From Alphaproteobacteria bacterium (GTDB taxonomy: Bacteria > Pseudomonadota > Alphaproteobacteria > UBA6615), in the NCBI GenBank assembly GCA_002727315.1, contig PBWR01000006.1:62001-126000 (forward strand): 64,000 nucleotides of DNA, read 5' to 3'. The notes below the pieces were generated by a model. The model searched no databases and was not told the DNA's origin. It worked only from the letters and a program-made list of their open reading frames with translations. Below, in pieces: positions 25,157-34,466 of this stretch. How positions within the stretch are numbered: position 1 is the stretch's first letter; the number at the start of each line of letters is the position of its first letter. Both the position numbers and the translations under genes were made by a program.

Positions 25157-26038
25157 TCAGGAGGCACGTTCCGTATTGCGGGATGGCTCGGATTGCGCGG
25201 CCTCCCAAGCGAGGATCAGGCGCTTTTTGTCCGGATGCCAGCGATAGCCGCTGATGGTCCCGCCGTTGCGAATGACCCGGTGGCACGGGATGAGCCAGGA
25301 TACGGGATTTCGGGCGACCGCACCGGCCACAGCGCGGGCCGAACCGGGAGCACCGATTCTCTCCGCCAGGTCCGAATAGGTGACCACCGAACCTTCTGGG
25401 ATGCGCATCAGTGCCTCCCAGACCTTGAGCTGGAACGGTGTGCCACGCAGCACGAGATGCACGTCACCACCGCCAAACGCCGCTTCGGCATACGGCCGGA
25501 TCGTATCCGGGTTCTCCACCACGGTCGCCCCATCGAGGCTGGTGCAAAGGTCCGCCAGCGTGCGCGCGCGGTCATCGGTGCCGTTGAAGGCCAAACCGCA
25601 AACCCCGCGCGCGCTGGCCACGATCAGGCATTCCCCGAAGGGGCTGTCGTGCCAGCCATAGTGCAGCTCTAGGCCGTCGCCACGGCGCTTCCAGTCCCCC
25701 GGCGTCATGGTCTCATGAGTGACGAACAGGTCGTGCAGCCGCCCCGCGCCCGACAGACCGGTTTCGAAGGCGACATCGAGCACGCTCTGGGAATTGTCGA
25801 GGGCCTGCTTCGCGTGGTCGAGGGTCAGATACTGGACGTATTTTTTCGGGGTGACACCGACATAGCGCGTGAACAGCCGATGCAGGTGATAGGGGCTCAG
25901 GCCCGCCTCGGCCGCGATCCGTTCCAGGCTCGGCTGATCCCGCCAGTTCTGGCTGAGCCAGCTCAGCACCCGTCCGACGAGTGCAAAACCGTAATCCTCG
26001 TCCCGATTGTCCTGCTCGACCATCTCGATAATTGCCAT
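25157..26038 (-). CDS. AraC-type regulator fused to methylated-DNA-protein cysteine methyltransferase
   Basis: A 293-residue two-domain protein. Residues 15-110 form an AraC HTH pair (SLERIAAEAGLSPYHLHRLF and PKKYVQYLTLDHAKQAL). The C-terminal half is an O6-alkylguanine-DNA alkyltransferase with the reactive cysteine in SWLIPCHRVIRNGGTISGYRW near residue 260 and the Arg finger in GSARAVAGAV. It looks like Ada without the N-terminal Zn/phosphotriester domain, so the usual methylation switch is missing and self-regulation by methyl transfer is unlikely. ATG at 26038 is chosen because AAAGGAG lies nine bases upstream. Confidence 0.92.
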   Translation of the reverse strand: MAIIEMVEQDNRDEDYGFALVGRVLSWLSQNWRDQPSLERIAAEAGLSPYHLHRLFTRYVGVTPKKYVQYLTLDHAKQALDNSQSVLDVAFETGLSGAGRLHDLFVTHETMTPGDWKRRGDGLELHYGWHDSPFGECLIVASARGVCGLAFNGTDDRARTLADLCTSLDGATVVENPDTIRPYAEAAFGGGDVHLVLRGTPFQLKVWEALMRIPEGSVVTYSDLAERIGAPGSARAVAGAVARNPVSWLIPCHRVIRNGGTISGYRWHPDKKRLILAWEAAQSEPSRNTERAS

Positions 26039-26149
26039 TTTCCGCATCTCCTTTGTACACCCGCCGGGTGTGTGTCGCGTATGGCAAACTAGGCTGTCGG
26101 GTCGGACGCCCCAACCCGGTTCTTGCGCAATCGGCGTAGCGGATCGCGG

Positions 26150-27037
26150 TCAGCCGCTTTCGCGCTGGACCAGCACCACCCCCAGCAGGATCACCACCGT
26201 CGCAACGACGAGTGTCGTGGTAAGCGGTTCGCCCAGGATCACGGGCGCCAGCCCGATCCCGATGACCGGCTGCAACAGCTGCAGGGCGCCAATACGGGCA
26301 ACACCACCATCGGCCAGCGCCCGGTTCCAGAACAGATAGGCCAGGATCGTCGTGCCCCAAGCGAGCGAGCAGATCGCCAGCCAGCCATATAGGTCGATGG
26401 CCAGCAGGGTTTCACTGCCGGAATGCCACACGACAACGGGCACAAGCGCCGCCGCAGCAACGACAACCGACCACATGGTGACCGCAACGGCGCCCAATTC
26501 GGCCGTCAGTTGGGCGCCGGCAACGTACCCCACGACACCCAAAAACATGCCGAGAAACACAAGCGCATCGCCCTGCCAGGTGACGCCCTCGACTTGCAGA
26601 CCAAGTGCCTCCCACATCAAAAGCAATGCACCGGCCGAGCCGATGGCGACCCCGATCCACCAGGGCCAGCCCGGCACGCGCCGGTGCAGGATGGCCATGA
26701 TGGTTCCTGCCATGACCGCCCCCGCAGCGGTGCCGGCGGCGGCATGACCCGCGGTGGTGAACTGCACGCCCCAGCTGAAAAACACGGGAAACAGAACCAG
26801 CCCGCCGACACCCGAGATCACGACCAGCGCGATCGCGTCGCGGCGCAGAGGGATACGACACCCCATCGCCAGAATGACCGTGATCGCCACGGGTGCGGCC
26901 ACGACCGCACGCAACGCGCCCACGGTGATCCCGTCGGCGGTGAGCGTGCCCACCTTCGTGAACAACGGTGTGATGCCGTAGATGAACACGGCGATCATCG
27001 CGAATGTGTAGAGGCGTGCTCGAGGGGACTGAGACAT
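26150..27037 (-). CDS. DMT-superfamily transporter (EamA type)
   Basis: A 295-residue integral membrane protein with ten predicted helices and two EamA repeats. The first repeat runs from LYTFAMIAVFIYGITPLFTK to about residue 130 and the second from LVFLGMFLGVVGYVAGAQ to the end. The last helix VVATVVILLGVVLVQRE is characteristic. DMT exporters often move amino acids or metabolites, but the substrate is not readable. It is the last of three tandem paralogs, 16 bases after its neighbour, and the most divergent of the three. Confidence 0.87.
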   Translation of the reverse strand: MSQSPRARLYTFAMIAVFIYGITPLFTKVGTLTADGITVGALRAVVAAPVAITVILAMGCRIPLRRDAIALVVISGVGGLVLFPVFFSWGVQFTTAGHAAAGTAAGAVMAGTIMAILHRRVPGWPWWIGVAIGSAGALLLMWEALGLQVEGVTWQGDALVFLGMFLGVVGYVAGAQLTAELGAVAVTMWSVVVAAAALVPVVVWHSGSETLLAIDLYGWLAICSLAWGTTILAYLFWNRALADGGVARIGALQLLQPVIGIGLAPVILGEPLTTTLVVATVVILLGVVLVQRESG

Positions 27038-27053
27038 GGGGGCTCGCGCGGCG

Positions 27054-27968
27054 CTAGCGCCGCTGAACGAGACCGACGCCTATGAGGATGACAACCGTGG
27101 CGGCCGTGAGCAGCGGCGTCAATGGCTCATCAATCACCGCAGCGGCAAGGAAGACTCCCACCACCGGCAGCGCGAAGTGCCACACCGACATGCGCCCGAT
27201 CCCGCCGCGGGAAATCGCGTAGAACCAGGTCACATAGGCCAGGATCGATGCGCCGGCAGCAAGATACAGCAATACGGCCCAGCCCACAGGAGTGATCTCC
27301 GCCAGCTCCTGCCTGGTGACCTGCAGAAGCAGCACCGGCAGCAAGATGATGCCGGCCACAACGACGCTCCACAGCGTTGCTGCGGGCGCGCCGAAGCGCG
27401 GAATCAGGCGCGCACCGAACAGGAAGCTGACCGAGGCGGAAAAGGCACCGCCGATGACCAGGAGATCGCCCTGCCAGGTCGCGCTCGATCCGTCGATCCC
27501 GACCGCCTCGGCAATCAGGATGACCGCACCGGCAAAACCGATGGAGATACCGAGCCACCAACGCAAGGCCGGCCAGCGCCGGTTCACGGCCGCTTCCAGG
27601 AGGCCCGCGAAGATCGGCGTCGATGCCTGGGCCACGGCCGCATGGCCCGCGGTCGTGAGCGACACGCCGAGCGTGAACAACATGGGAAAACCGATGAGCC
27701 CGGTGACCGCCAGCCCGATGAGATCGATCAGGTCGCGGCCGCGCCACGGAAGCGCCAGCCGCATCACGACAATAAGCACCAGCGCAAACGGGACCGCACC
27801 CACCGTTCGCATCAGGGCAAGCGAGAAACCGTCGACCGACCGGGTCCCCACCTTGGTGACCATTGGCGACCCGCCCCAGATCAGGATCGCAAACACCGCC
27901 GCTGCCGTCGCCAGGGACAGGAACCCCACGGCGGCGGCTTGTCTGGTATTACGATCGGGTTCGCTCAT
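27054..27968 (-). CDS. DMT-superfamily transporter (EamA type)
   Basis: A 304-residue paralog of the upstream gene. AAAVFAILIWGGSPMVTKVGT and FSLALMRTVGAVPFALVLIV, then GLIGFPMLFTLGVSLTTAGH, match the neighbouring protein block for block. Ten helices are expected, with the second EamA repeat from about residue 160. It sits in one transcript with the neighbour (32-base gap) and the next (16 bases). Substrate unknown. Tandem retention of near paralogs suggests different substrates or a hetero-oligomer. Confidence 0.87.
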   Translation of the reverse strand: MSEPDRNTRQAAAVGFLSLATAAAVFAILIWGGSPMVTKVGTRSVDGFSLALMRTVGAVPFALVLIVVMRLALPWRGRDLIDLIGLAVTGLIGFPMLFTLGVSLTTAGHAAVAQASTPIFAGLLEAAVNRRWPALRWWLGISIGFAGAVILIAEAVGIDGSSATWQGDLLVIGGAFSASVSFLFGARLIPRFGAPAATLWSVVVAGIILLPVLLLQVTRQELAEITPVGWAVLLYLAAGASILAYVTWFYAISRGGIGRMSVWHFALPVVGVFLAAAVIDEPLTPLLTAATVVILIGVGLVQRR

Positions 27969-28000
27969 GACTCAGGCTGGATAGTGGTGTTCGCGTCGCG

Positions 28001-28918
28001 CTAGCGCCGCTGTACGAGACCGACGCCGAACAGGATAATCACCGTGGCAGCGACAAGCAGCGGCGTCATCGGCTCCGCCAGGAATATTGCCGCCAGCCCG
28101 ACCCCGACCACGGGCAACGCGAACTGCCAGACGCTCATCCGCCGGATACCGCCTCTCGAGAGCGCGTAGATCCAGGTGAGATAGGCGACGATCGTGGACC
28201 CTACCGACAGGTAGAAGATCGCCAGCCACCCCAGCGGTTCGACCGCCGCCCAGGCGTCCCCATCCATCCGCACCAGGACGAACGGCAACTGAATCAGGGC
28301 CGCGATGACCACGCCCCACATGGTCACGGCCGCAGAGCCGTAACGCGGCGTCAGCCTGGCGCTCAGTACGAAGCTCAGCGCTGCCGAAAAGCCCCCGCAA
28401 GCGGCCAACAGGTCGCCCTGCCAGGTGGCATCGGAGGAATCCAGGCCCACCGCCTCTGCGATCAGGATCACCGCGCCCACAAAGGCGATCGATACCCCTG
28501 CCCACCAGCGCAAAGACGGCAACTGTCGGCTGATCGCGGTTTCCAGCAATCCGACAAAGATCGGCGTCGCCGCCGTCACGACCGCGGCATGGCCCGCCGT
28601 CGTCTGCCCGACCCCGAGGGTGAACAGCACGGGGAACCCGATCACGCCGGGGATCGCGACGCCCAGCAACATCCACTTGTCCGTCCCGCGCCAAGGCATC
28701 GACAAACGCCACGCGCCAATGATCAGAAGCGCAAGCGGCAGCGACACGACGGTGCGCAGCAACGCCAGCGACAGAACGTCGACGGAAATCGCGCCGAACT
28801 TGGTGATGATCGGCGTGCCGCCCCAAACGAACACCGTGACCAGTGCGCCGGCCGTGGCCAGTGAGAAAAAACCCACCGTGGTGCCGACATCAGGGGATGG
28901 TGGGGTCGAATTGCTCAT
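28001..28918 (-). CDS. DMT-superfamily transporter (EamA type)
   Basis: A 305-residue, ten-helix transporter. It has TVFVWGGTPIITKFGAISV, then VIGFPVLFTLGVGQTTAGHA, and ends IILFGVGLVQRR like its neighbour. It follows thiD by 21 bases in the same direction, so it may be read from the glmM-thiD transcript. Its family resemblance to the gene at 27,054 is clear across the whole length, pointing to a local duplication. No evidence links it to thiamine precursors apart from the position. Confidence 0.87.
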   Translation of the reverse strand: MSNSTPPSPDVGTTVGFFSLATAGALVTVFVWGGTPIITKFGAISVDVLSLALLRTVVSLPLALLIIGAWRLSMPWRGTDKWMLLGVAIPGVIGFPVLFTLGVGQTTAGHAAVVTAATPIFVGLLETAISRQLPSLRWWAGVSIAFVGAVILIAEAVGLDSSDATWQGDLLAACGGFSAALSFVLSARLTPRYGSAAVTMWGVVIAALIQLPFVLVRMDGDAWAAVEPLGWLAIFYLSVGSTIVAYLTWIYALSRGGIRRMSVWQFALPVVGVGLAAIFLAEPMTPLLVAATVIILFGVGLVQRR

Positions 28919-28939
28919 GTTGGCCGAGCCGGGAGGAAC

Positions 28940-29749
28940 TCAGGAATCGAGCCGGTCGGGATCGAACGTGACACCGTGATCGAGGGGACCGTGTCCCTGA
29001 CCATAACCCGGGGCGGCTTCGATGGCCCGGCGCACATAGACCCGGGCCCGCGCGACCGCATCGGGCAGGCTCAGTCCCTGTGCAACCCCGGCGGCCGTCG
29101 CGGATGCCAGCGTGCACCCGGTGCCATGGGTATGCCGCGAATCGATCCGCGGGTCGCTGAACCGTGTCGTGCCCGACGGTGTGACCAGAAAATCTACCAC
29201 CTGATCTCCCGCAACGTGCCCGCCCTTCACCAGCGCCGCACCCGCGCCCAGCTCCAACAGAGCTTCTCCGGCGCGCATCTGGCCATCCTCGTCGGCAACC
29301 TCGATCCCGGTGAGAGCCGCCGCCTCGGGCGCGTTCGGCGTCAGCAGGTTCGCCCGCGGCACCAGCAGCGACACAAGGGCCGCATGGGCACCGTCGTCCA
29401 GCAGCCGCGCCCCGCCTTTCGCAACCATGACCGGGTCGGCGACCAGGGGAATATCCGCGGCCGCATCCGTCAGCACGCCGGCCACGGTCTCGATCATCTC
29501 GACATTGTGGAGCATGCCCGTTTTCAGGCAGTCAACACCGAGATCATCCAGCACCACACGCATCTGCTGTTCGACAAATTCGGTATCGACCCCGAAAATG
29601 CCGTGCACGCCCTGGGTGTTCTGGGCCGTCAGCGCGGTGATCGCGGTCATCGCGAACCCGCCAAGCGCCGTTACCGCCTTGATATCGGCCTGGATTCCCG
29701 CGCCCCCTCCGGAATCCGAACCGGCGACGATCAGAACACGGCCCTGCAT
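28940..29749 (-). CDS. thiD: Hydroxymethylpyrimidine / phosphomethylpyrimidine kinase
   Basis: A 269-residue ribokinase-fold kinase that phosphorylates HMP twice in thiamine synthesis. The start VLIVAGSDSGGGAGIQADIK and the ATP-side SRHTHGTGCTLASATAAG with the anion-hole GTGC are diagnostic. LVADPVMVAKGGARLL fits the substrate-binding strand. Length is normal for ThiD without a ThiE fusion. It follows glmM by 20 bases. The thiE gene of the same pathway lies 24 kb away in this window. Confidence 0.95.
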   Translation of the reverse strand: MQGRVLIVAGSDSGGGAGIQADIKAVTALGGFAMTAITALTAQNTQGVHGIFGVDTEFVEQQMRVVLDDLGVDCLKTGMLHNVEMIETVAGVLTDAAADIPLVADPVMVAKGGARLLDDGAHAALVSLLVPRANLLTPNAPEAAALTGIEVADEDGQMRAGEALLELGAGAALVKGGHVAGDQVVDFLVTPSGTTRFSDPRIDSRHTHGTGCTLASATAAGVAQGLSLPDAVARARVYVRRAIEAAPGYGQGHGPLDHGVTFDPDRLDS

Positions 29750-29769
29750 TTCGGAGTTTCTGCCTTGCG

Positions 29770-31119
29770 CTAAGCGGCTGAAGCGTCGGTGATGGCACCG
29801 GCGATCTCGTCAACAACGGCGTTGACGACTTGCTCATCGAGACCCTCTGCCATCACGCGGATTACAGGCTCGGTCCCCGAAGGCCGGATCAGCACCCGGC
29901 CGTCATTTCCCAGCTTCGCCTCCGCAGCGGACACGGCCGACTGCACGGTCGCGTCTTCCATCGCGGCACTGCCCTTGGCTGGGACGTTCCGCAGCAGTTG
30001 CGGATAGGGATCGAACACGTGGGTCAGTTCGCTCATGTCTCCGCCGGCCGCGACCTGTGCGGCCAAGACCTGCAGCGCGGCGATTAACCCATCGCCCGTG
30101 GTCGAATAGTCGCTCAGGATGATATGGCCGGATTGTTCGCCGCCCAGGTTGTAACCCCCCGCCTGCATTCGCTCTAGAACATAACGGTCCCCCACGCGAG
30201 CGCGTTCCAGCTCCAGTCCAATGGACTGGAGATAGCGCTCCAGGCCCAAATTCGACATCACTGTCGCCACCACCCGGCCACCCTGCAACCGGCCCGCCTT
30301 GTGCCAGGATCGTGCGATGACGGCCATCACCTGGTCACCATCGACGATGCGGCCATGCTCGTCACACAGGATCACCCGGTCGGCATCGCCATCGAGCGCC
30401 ACACCCAGATGGGCGCCATGGGCCACAACCTGCTGCTGCAGCGCCTGGGGCGACGTGGCACCGCAGTCCCGGTTGATGTTCTTGCCGTCCGGATCGATGG
30501 CCATGGGAATGACATCGGCGCCCAGCTCGTGGAACACCCGTGGCGCCACCTTGTAGGCCGCGCCGTTCGCGCAATCGACGACAACCTTCAGGCCGTCGAG
30601 GCGCAAGCCGCGCGGGAACGTGTATTTGACGAACTCGATATAGCGGCCCGGTGCATCCTCCAGCCGCCTGGCCCGGCCGAGATTGTCGGCATCGGACATG
30701 TGATCGAGCAACTCGCGCTCCACCAACGCCTCGATCTCGCCCTCGACCTCGTCCGACAGCTTGTAGCCGTCGGGCCCGAACAACTTGATGCCGTTATCCT
30801 GATAGAGGTTGTGGGAGGCAGAGATCATCACGCCGAGATCGGCCCGCAACGAACGGGTCAGCATGGCCACGGCGGGCGTCGGCATCGGCCCGACCAGGAC
30901 CACATCCATACCCATCGCGGTAAAGCCTGACTGCATCGCCGGCTCGAGCATGTAGTTGCTGAGGCGGGTGTCCTTGCCAATGATGACGAGATGGCGGTGA
31001 TCGCCACGCGTGAAACGATGCCCTGCCGCCATTGCGACACGCAGTGCCGTCTCTGCGGTCATCGGCTCTTCGTTTGCCTTGCCGCGGATACCATCGGTGC
31101 CGAAAAGCTTGTGTGCCAT
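29770..31119 (-). CDS. glmM: Phosphoglucosamine mutase
   Basis: A 449-residue phosphohexomutase that converts glucosamine-6-phosphate to glucosamine-1-phosphate for UDP-GlcNAc and hence peptidoglycan and lipid A. The start [18 protein letters not shown], the phosphoserine loop [19 protein letters not shown] near residue 102, the metal loop [14 protein letters not shown] and the sugar-binding [13 protein letters not shown] are all present. The C-terminal [18 protein letters not shown] binds the phosphate. Order ftsH-folP-glmM is classical. Confidence 0.97.
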   Translation of the reverse strand: MAHKLFGTDGIRGKANEEPMTAETALRVAMAAGHRFTRGDHRHLVIIGKDTRLSNYMLEPAMQSGFTAMGMDVVLVGPMPTPAVAMLTRSLRADLGVMISASHNLYQDNGIKLFGPDGYKLSDEVEGEIEALVERELLDHMSDADNLGRARRLEDAPGRYIEFVKYTFPRGLRLDGLKVVVDCANGAAYKVAPRVFHELGADVIPMAIDPDGKNINRDCGATSPQALQQQVVAHGAHLGVALDGDADRVILCDEHGRIVDGDQVMAVIARSWHKAGRLQGGRVVATVMSNLGLERYLQSIGLELERARVGDRYVLERMQAGGYNLGGEQSGHIILSDYSTTGDGLIAALQVLAAQVAAGGDMSELTHVFDPYPQLLRNVPAKGSAAMEDATVQSAVSAAEAKLGNDGRVLIRPSGTEPVIRVMAEGLDEQVVNAVVDEIAGAITDASAA

Positions 31120-31185
31120 CGTCTGTGTCCGGACGTCTCGGAAGCCTGACTTATAGCACCCTGCCCGCGAACGGGAGCAAGGCCG

Positions 31186-32289
31186 TCATTCGGCCAAGTC
31201 GATCGCGGCCTGCCAGATATCCAGTGCGCACCTCGTCTCGGCGACATCGTGGACGCGCAGTATCTGTGCACCCCGGTTGGCAGCAGCAAGTGCGGCGGCG
31301 ATCGAACCGGTCAGGCGATGCTTCGGGTCTTCGACACCGGTCAATGCGCCGATAAAGCTTTTGCGCGAAACTCCGATCGCCACGGCACAGCCGAGCCCGT
31401 GGAAGCGGGCCAGACCCGCCAGCAGCGCAACATTGTGGTCGACGGTCTTGCCGAACCCGAACCCGGGATCGATGGCAATCCGGCCGCGCGGAATACCCGC
31501 ATCCAGACAAGCTGACATGCGCGCCGCCAGCGCGTCGTAGACCTCGGCCACTACGTCCGCGTATTGGGGGTCGTCCTGCATCGTCGCCGGCGTGCCCTGC
31601 ATGTGCATGAGGATAACCGGCACCCCCAGCTCCACCGCCACCCTAAGCGAATCCGGATCGTCCGACAGCGCGCTGACATCGTTGATGATGGCTGCGCCGG
31701 CAGCGACGGCCGCGCGCATGACCGGCGCACGCCGCGTATCGATCGAGACGGTCAGGCCGTTTGCCGCCAGCGCAGCCACGACCGGCACGACCCGGTCGAT
31801 CTCGGCCTCAACGCTGACCGGCGCGGCGCCCGGGCGGGTGGATTCGCCGCCCACATCGATGATTTCGGCCCCCGCCTCCGCCAGGGTCATCGCGAACCCG
31901 ATGGCGGCCGACGGGTCGGCATGATCGCCACCATCGGAAAAACTGTCCGGGGTCACGTTGCAGATACCCATGAGGCGGGGCCGCACACCGGCACCGGCGA
32001 GCGTCAGACCGGCAAAATCGCGTCTCGGTTCGCTCACCGCTTCGACCAGCGTGGCCGGGCCATCGTCGCCCATGCCGGCTTCCCGGGCGATCCAGCGGCG
32101 GAGATCGGAGACGGAGAAAGGCTCGTGGTCTGGTGCATCGACACCGGTGAGGCGTGCATGGGTGAATGCAAGCGGCCCGCCGGCCAGCGCCAGCGCGCCA
32201 CCGGCCTCGCACAAAGCCAGTGCCGCAGGCCCGCCGACCAGTCCTTCCGGCGTCAAACGCAACCGGCTTTGGCCCGACCGGGAATCCAA
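31186..32289 (-). CDS. folP: Dihydropteroate synthase
   Basis: A TIM-barrel enzyme joining p-aminobenzoate to dihydropterin pyrophosphate. The first DHPS motif is MGICNVTPDSFSDGGDHAD and the second is IIDVGGESTRPGAAPVS; later motifs are INDVSALSDDPDS, IDPGFGFGKTVDHNV and GVSRKSFIGAL. The core accounts for about 270 residues, and an N-terminal extension of about 95 residues precedes it, as often in alphaproteobacteria. No ATG lies between the ftsH stop and the extension, so a TTG at 32289 is proposed; another TTG about 40 bases downstream is possible. The start is the least certain part. Confidence 0.92.
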   Translation of the reverse strand: MDSRSGQSRLRLTPEGLVGGPAALALCEAGGALALAGGPLAFTHARLTGVDAPDHEPFSVSDLRRWIAREAGMGDDGPATLVEAVSEPRRDFAGLTLAGAGVRPRLMGICNVTPDSFSDGGDHADPSAAIGFAMTLAEAGAEIIDVGGESTRPGAAPVSVEAEIDRVVPVVAALAANGLTVSIDTRRAPVMRAAVAAGAAIINDVSALSDDPDSLRVAVELGVPVILMHMQGTPATMQDDPQYADVVAEVYDALAARMSACLDAGIPRGRIAIDPGFGFGKTVDHNVALLAGLARFHGLGCAVAIGVSRKSFIGALTGVEDPKHRLTGSIAAALAAANRGAQILRVHDVAETRCALDIWQAAIDLAE

Positions 32290-32374
32290 GAGGGGCCTGC
32301 GCTGGTCGGCGAAAGCCCCTCCGTCAACTGTCGATATCCGGTTCTGCGAAATCGGCTCCGCCTCGAACCCCCGT

Positions 32375-34303
32375 TCAGGCTTGGGGCTGGGGTTCCGGCT
32401 CCATGCCGCCGCTGGGCCGATCCTTCTTGGCGGCCGAACCGCTCGTCGGGACCGAGGAACGCGGGCTGCCGGCCGAATCCGCCTCGTCATCGGAGCGGTC
32501 GATATCCTCTCCACGCAGCAGCGCATCCACCTCTTCAGCCGACAGGGTCTCATACTCGAGCAGGCCCTTCGAAATGGTGTGCAGATCGTCGAGCTTCTCG
32601 GTCAGGATACGGCGTGCATCGGTTTCCGCAGTATCGATCAACGAGCGGATTTCATCGTCGATGATCTTCGCGGTCGCGTCGGACACATTCTTCTGCTGCG
32701 AGACGGAATGACCCAGGAAGACCTCTTCCTGATTGTCCTCGTAACGCAGGGGCCCAAGCTTATCGGAAAACCCGTACTCGGTGATCATCCGGCGGGCCAG
32801 GTTGGTGGCCTCCTTGATGTCGTTGCCGGCACCGGTCGTGACATGTTCCTTGCCGAAGATGATCTCCTCGGCGACCCGGCCACCGAACATCATCGCCAGC
32901 TTGGCCTTCAGCTCGTGGATCGAATAGGTGTAGCGGTCGCGCTCGGGCAACGACATGGTCACACCCAGCGCGCGCCCGCGGGGAATGATCGTCACCTTGT
33001 GCAGGGGGTCGCAGCCATCCATGTGCATGCCGACCAGCGCGTGGCCCGCCTCGTGATAGGCCGTCAGACGCTTCTCGTCTTCGGTCATCACCATCGAACG
33101 GCGCTCGGCGCCCATCAGGACCTTGTCCTTGGCATCCTCAAACTCGGCCATGGTGACCATGCGGCGGCTCTTGCGCGCGGCGATCAGCGCAGCTTCGTTC
33201 ACCAGGTTCGCCAGGTCGGCACCGGAGAATCCCGGCGTGCCGCGCGCGATCGTCTTGGCGTTGACATCCGGCGCCAGCGGCACCTTGCGCATGTGCACCT
33301 TGAGGATCTTCTCGCGGCCGATGATGTCCGGGTTCGGCACCACGACCTGGCGGTCGAAGCGGCCCGGGCGCAACAACGCGGGGTCAAGAACGTCGGGACG
33401 GTTCGTGGCCGCGATCAGGATGACACCCTCATTGGTCTCGAAGCCGTCCATCTCGACCAGCAGCTGGTTCAGGGTCTGCTCGCGTTCGTCGTTGCCGCCG
33501 CCCAGTCCGGCGCCACGATGGCGGCCGACGGCGTCGAGCTCGTCGATGAAGATGATGCAGGGTGCGCTCTTCTTGCCCTGCTCGAACATGTCGCGGACGC
33601 GGCTGGCGCCGACACCGACGAACATCTCGACGAAGTCGGAGCCCGAGATGGTGAAGAACGGCACGTTCGCTTCGCCGGCGATTGCGCGCGCCAGCAGGGT
33701 CTTACCGGTGCCCGGAGGCCCGACAAGCAAAACACCCTTGGGGATCTGGCCACCGAGACGCTGGAACTTCTGCGGGTCGCGCAGGAACTCGACAATCTCC
33801 TCAACCTCCTGCTTCGCCTCCTCGACGCCCGCGACATCGTCAAACGTGACGCGGCCGGTCTTCTCAGTCAGCAGTTTCGCGCGCGACTTGCCGAAGCCCA
33901 TGGCGCGGCCGGTGCCGCCCTGCATCTGGCGCATGAAAAATACCCAGATGCCGACGATCACGATGAACGGCAACCAGCTGAGGAGCGTACGGACGAGGAA
34001 GTTCGCTTCCTCCTTCGGCGCGGCGGTGATCCGCACACCGTGGTCCGACAGGGTCGAGACCAGGTTCGGATCGTCCGGCGCATAGGTGGTGAAGCCCGCA
34101 CCGTTGCGCAGGGTGCCCTTGATGTCATTGCCCTGAATGGTCACGTCGGCGACCTGATCGCTTTCGACCTGGGCAATGAAATCAGAGAATGCCAGCTTTT
34201 GCTCGGTGCCTTGCCGGCCGGAGCTCTGGAACAGATTGAACAGCGCCACAACGAGCAGGGCGATAATCACCCAGAGCGCCAGATTTCTGCCGAAGTTGTT
34301 CAA
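32375..34303 (-). CDS. ftsH: ATP-dependent zinc metalloprotease FtsH
   Basis: A 642-residue membrane-bound AAA protease. Two transmembrane helices ([18 protein letters not shown] at the start, and [18 protein letters not shown] near residue 110) flank a periplasmic loop. The Walker A is [15 protein letters not shown], the Walker B ends [12 protein letters not shown], the second region of homology is [18 protein letters not shown], and the zinc site is [12 protein letters not shown]. The start is a TTG at 34303 with GGAGAGG upstream. It digests membrane proteins and unassembled subunits and often degrades sigma-32, whose gene also lies in this window. Confidence 0.97.
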   Translation of the reverse strand: MNNFGRNLALWVIIALLVVALFNLFQSSGRQGTEQKLAFSDFIAQVESDQVADVTIQGNDIKGTLRNGAGFTTYAPDDPNLVSTLSDHGVRITAAPKEEANFLVRTLLSWLPFIVIVGIWVFFMRQMQGGTGRAMGFGKSRAKLLTEKTGRVTFDDVAGVEEAKQEVEEIVEFLRDPQKFQRLGGQIPKGVLLVGPPGTGKTLLARAIAGEANVPFFTISGSDFVEMFVGVGASRVRDMFEQGKKSAPCIIFIDELDAVGRHRGAGLGGGNDEREQTLNQLLVEMDGFETNEGVILIAATNRPDVLDPALLRPGRFDRQVVVPNPDIIGREKILKVHMRKVPLAPDVNAKTIARGTPGFSGADLANLVNEAALIAARKSRRMVTMAEFEDAKDKVLMGAERRSMVMTEDEKRLTAYHEAGHALVGMHMDGCDPLHKVTIIPRGRALGVTMSLPERDRYTYSIHELKAKLAMMFGGRVAEEIIFGKEHVTTGAGNDIKEATNLARRMITEYGFSDKLGPLRYEDNQEEVFLGHSVSQQKNVSDATAKIIDDEIRSLIDTAETDARRILTEKLDDLHTISKGLLEYETLSAEEVDALLRGEDIDRSDDEADSAGSPRSSVPTSGSAAKKDRPSGGMEPEPQPQA

Positions 34304-34466
34304 AGACCCTCTCCGATCGGCCGATCATCCGAAGTACCGCCGCCGGATCAATCCGACGGCCAGCCGTGCAACGGAATACATTGGAACCTAACTTACCCCT
34401 AACATGGTGTGCTAAAGCCCTCAGGGCAATGCGAAAAACTGTTCGATAATACGACCGTGAAGATTA

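Noticed and set aside
31958-34402. An 814-codon open frame on the plus strand
   Set aside because: It is antisense to ftsH and folP, rich in Asp/Arg/His from mirrored codons, and has no ribosome site or domain.
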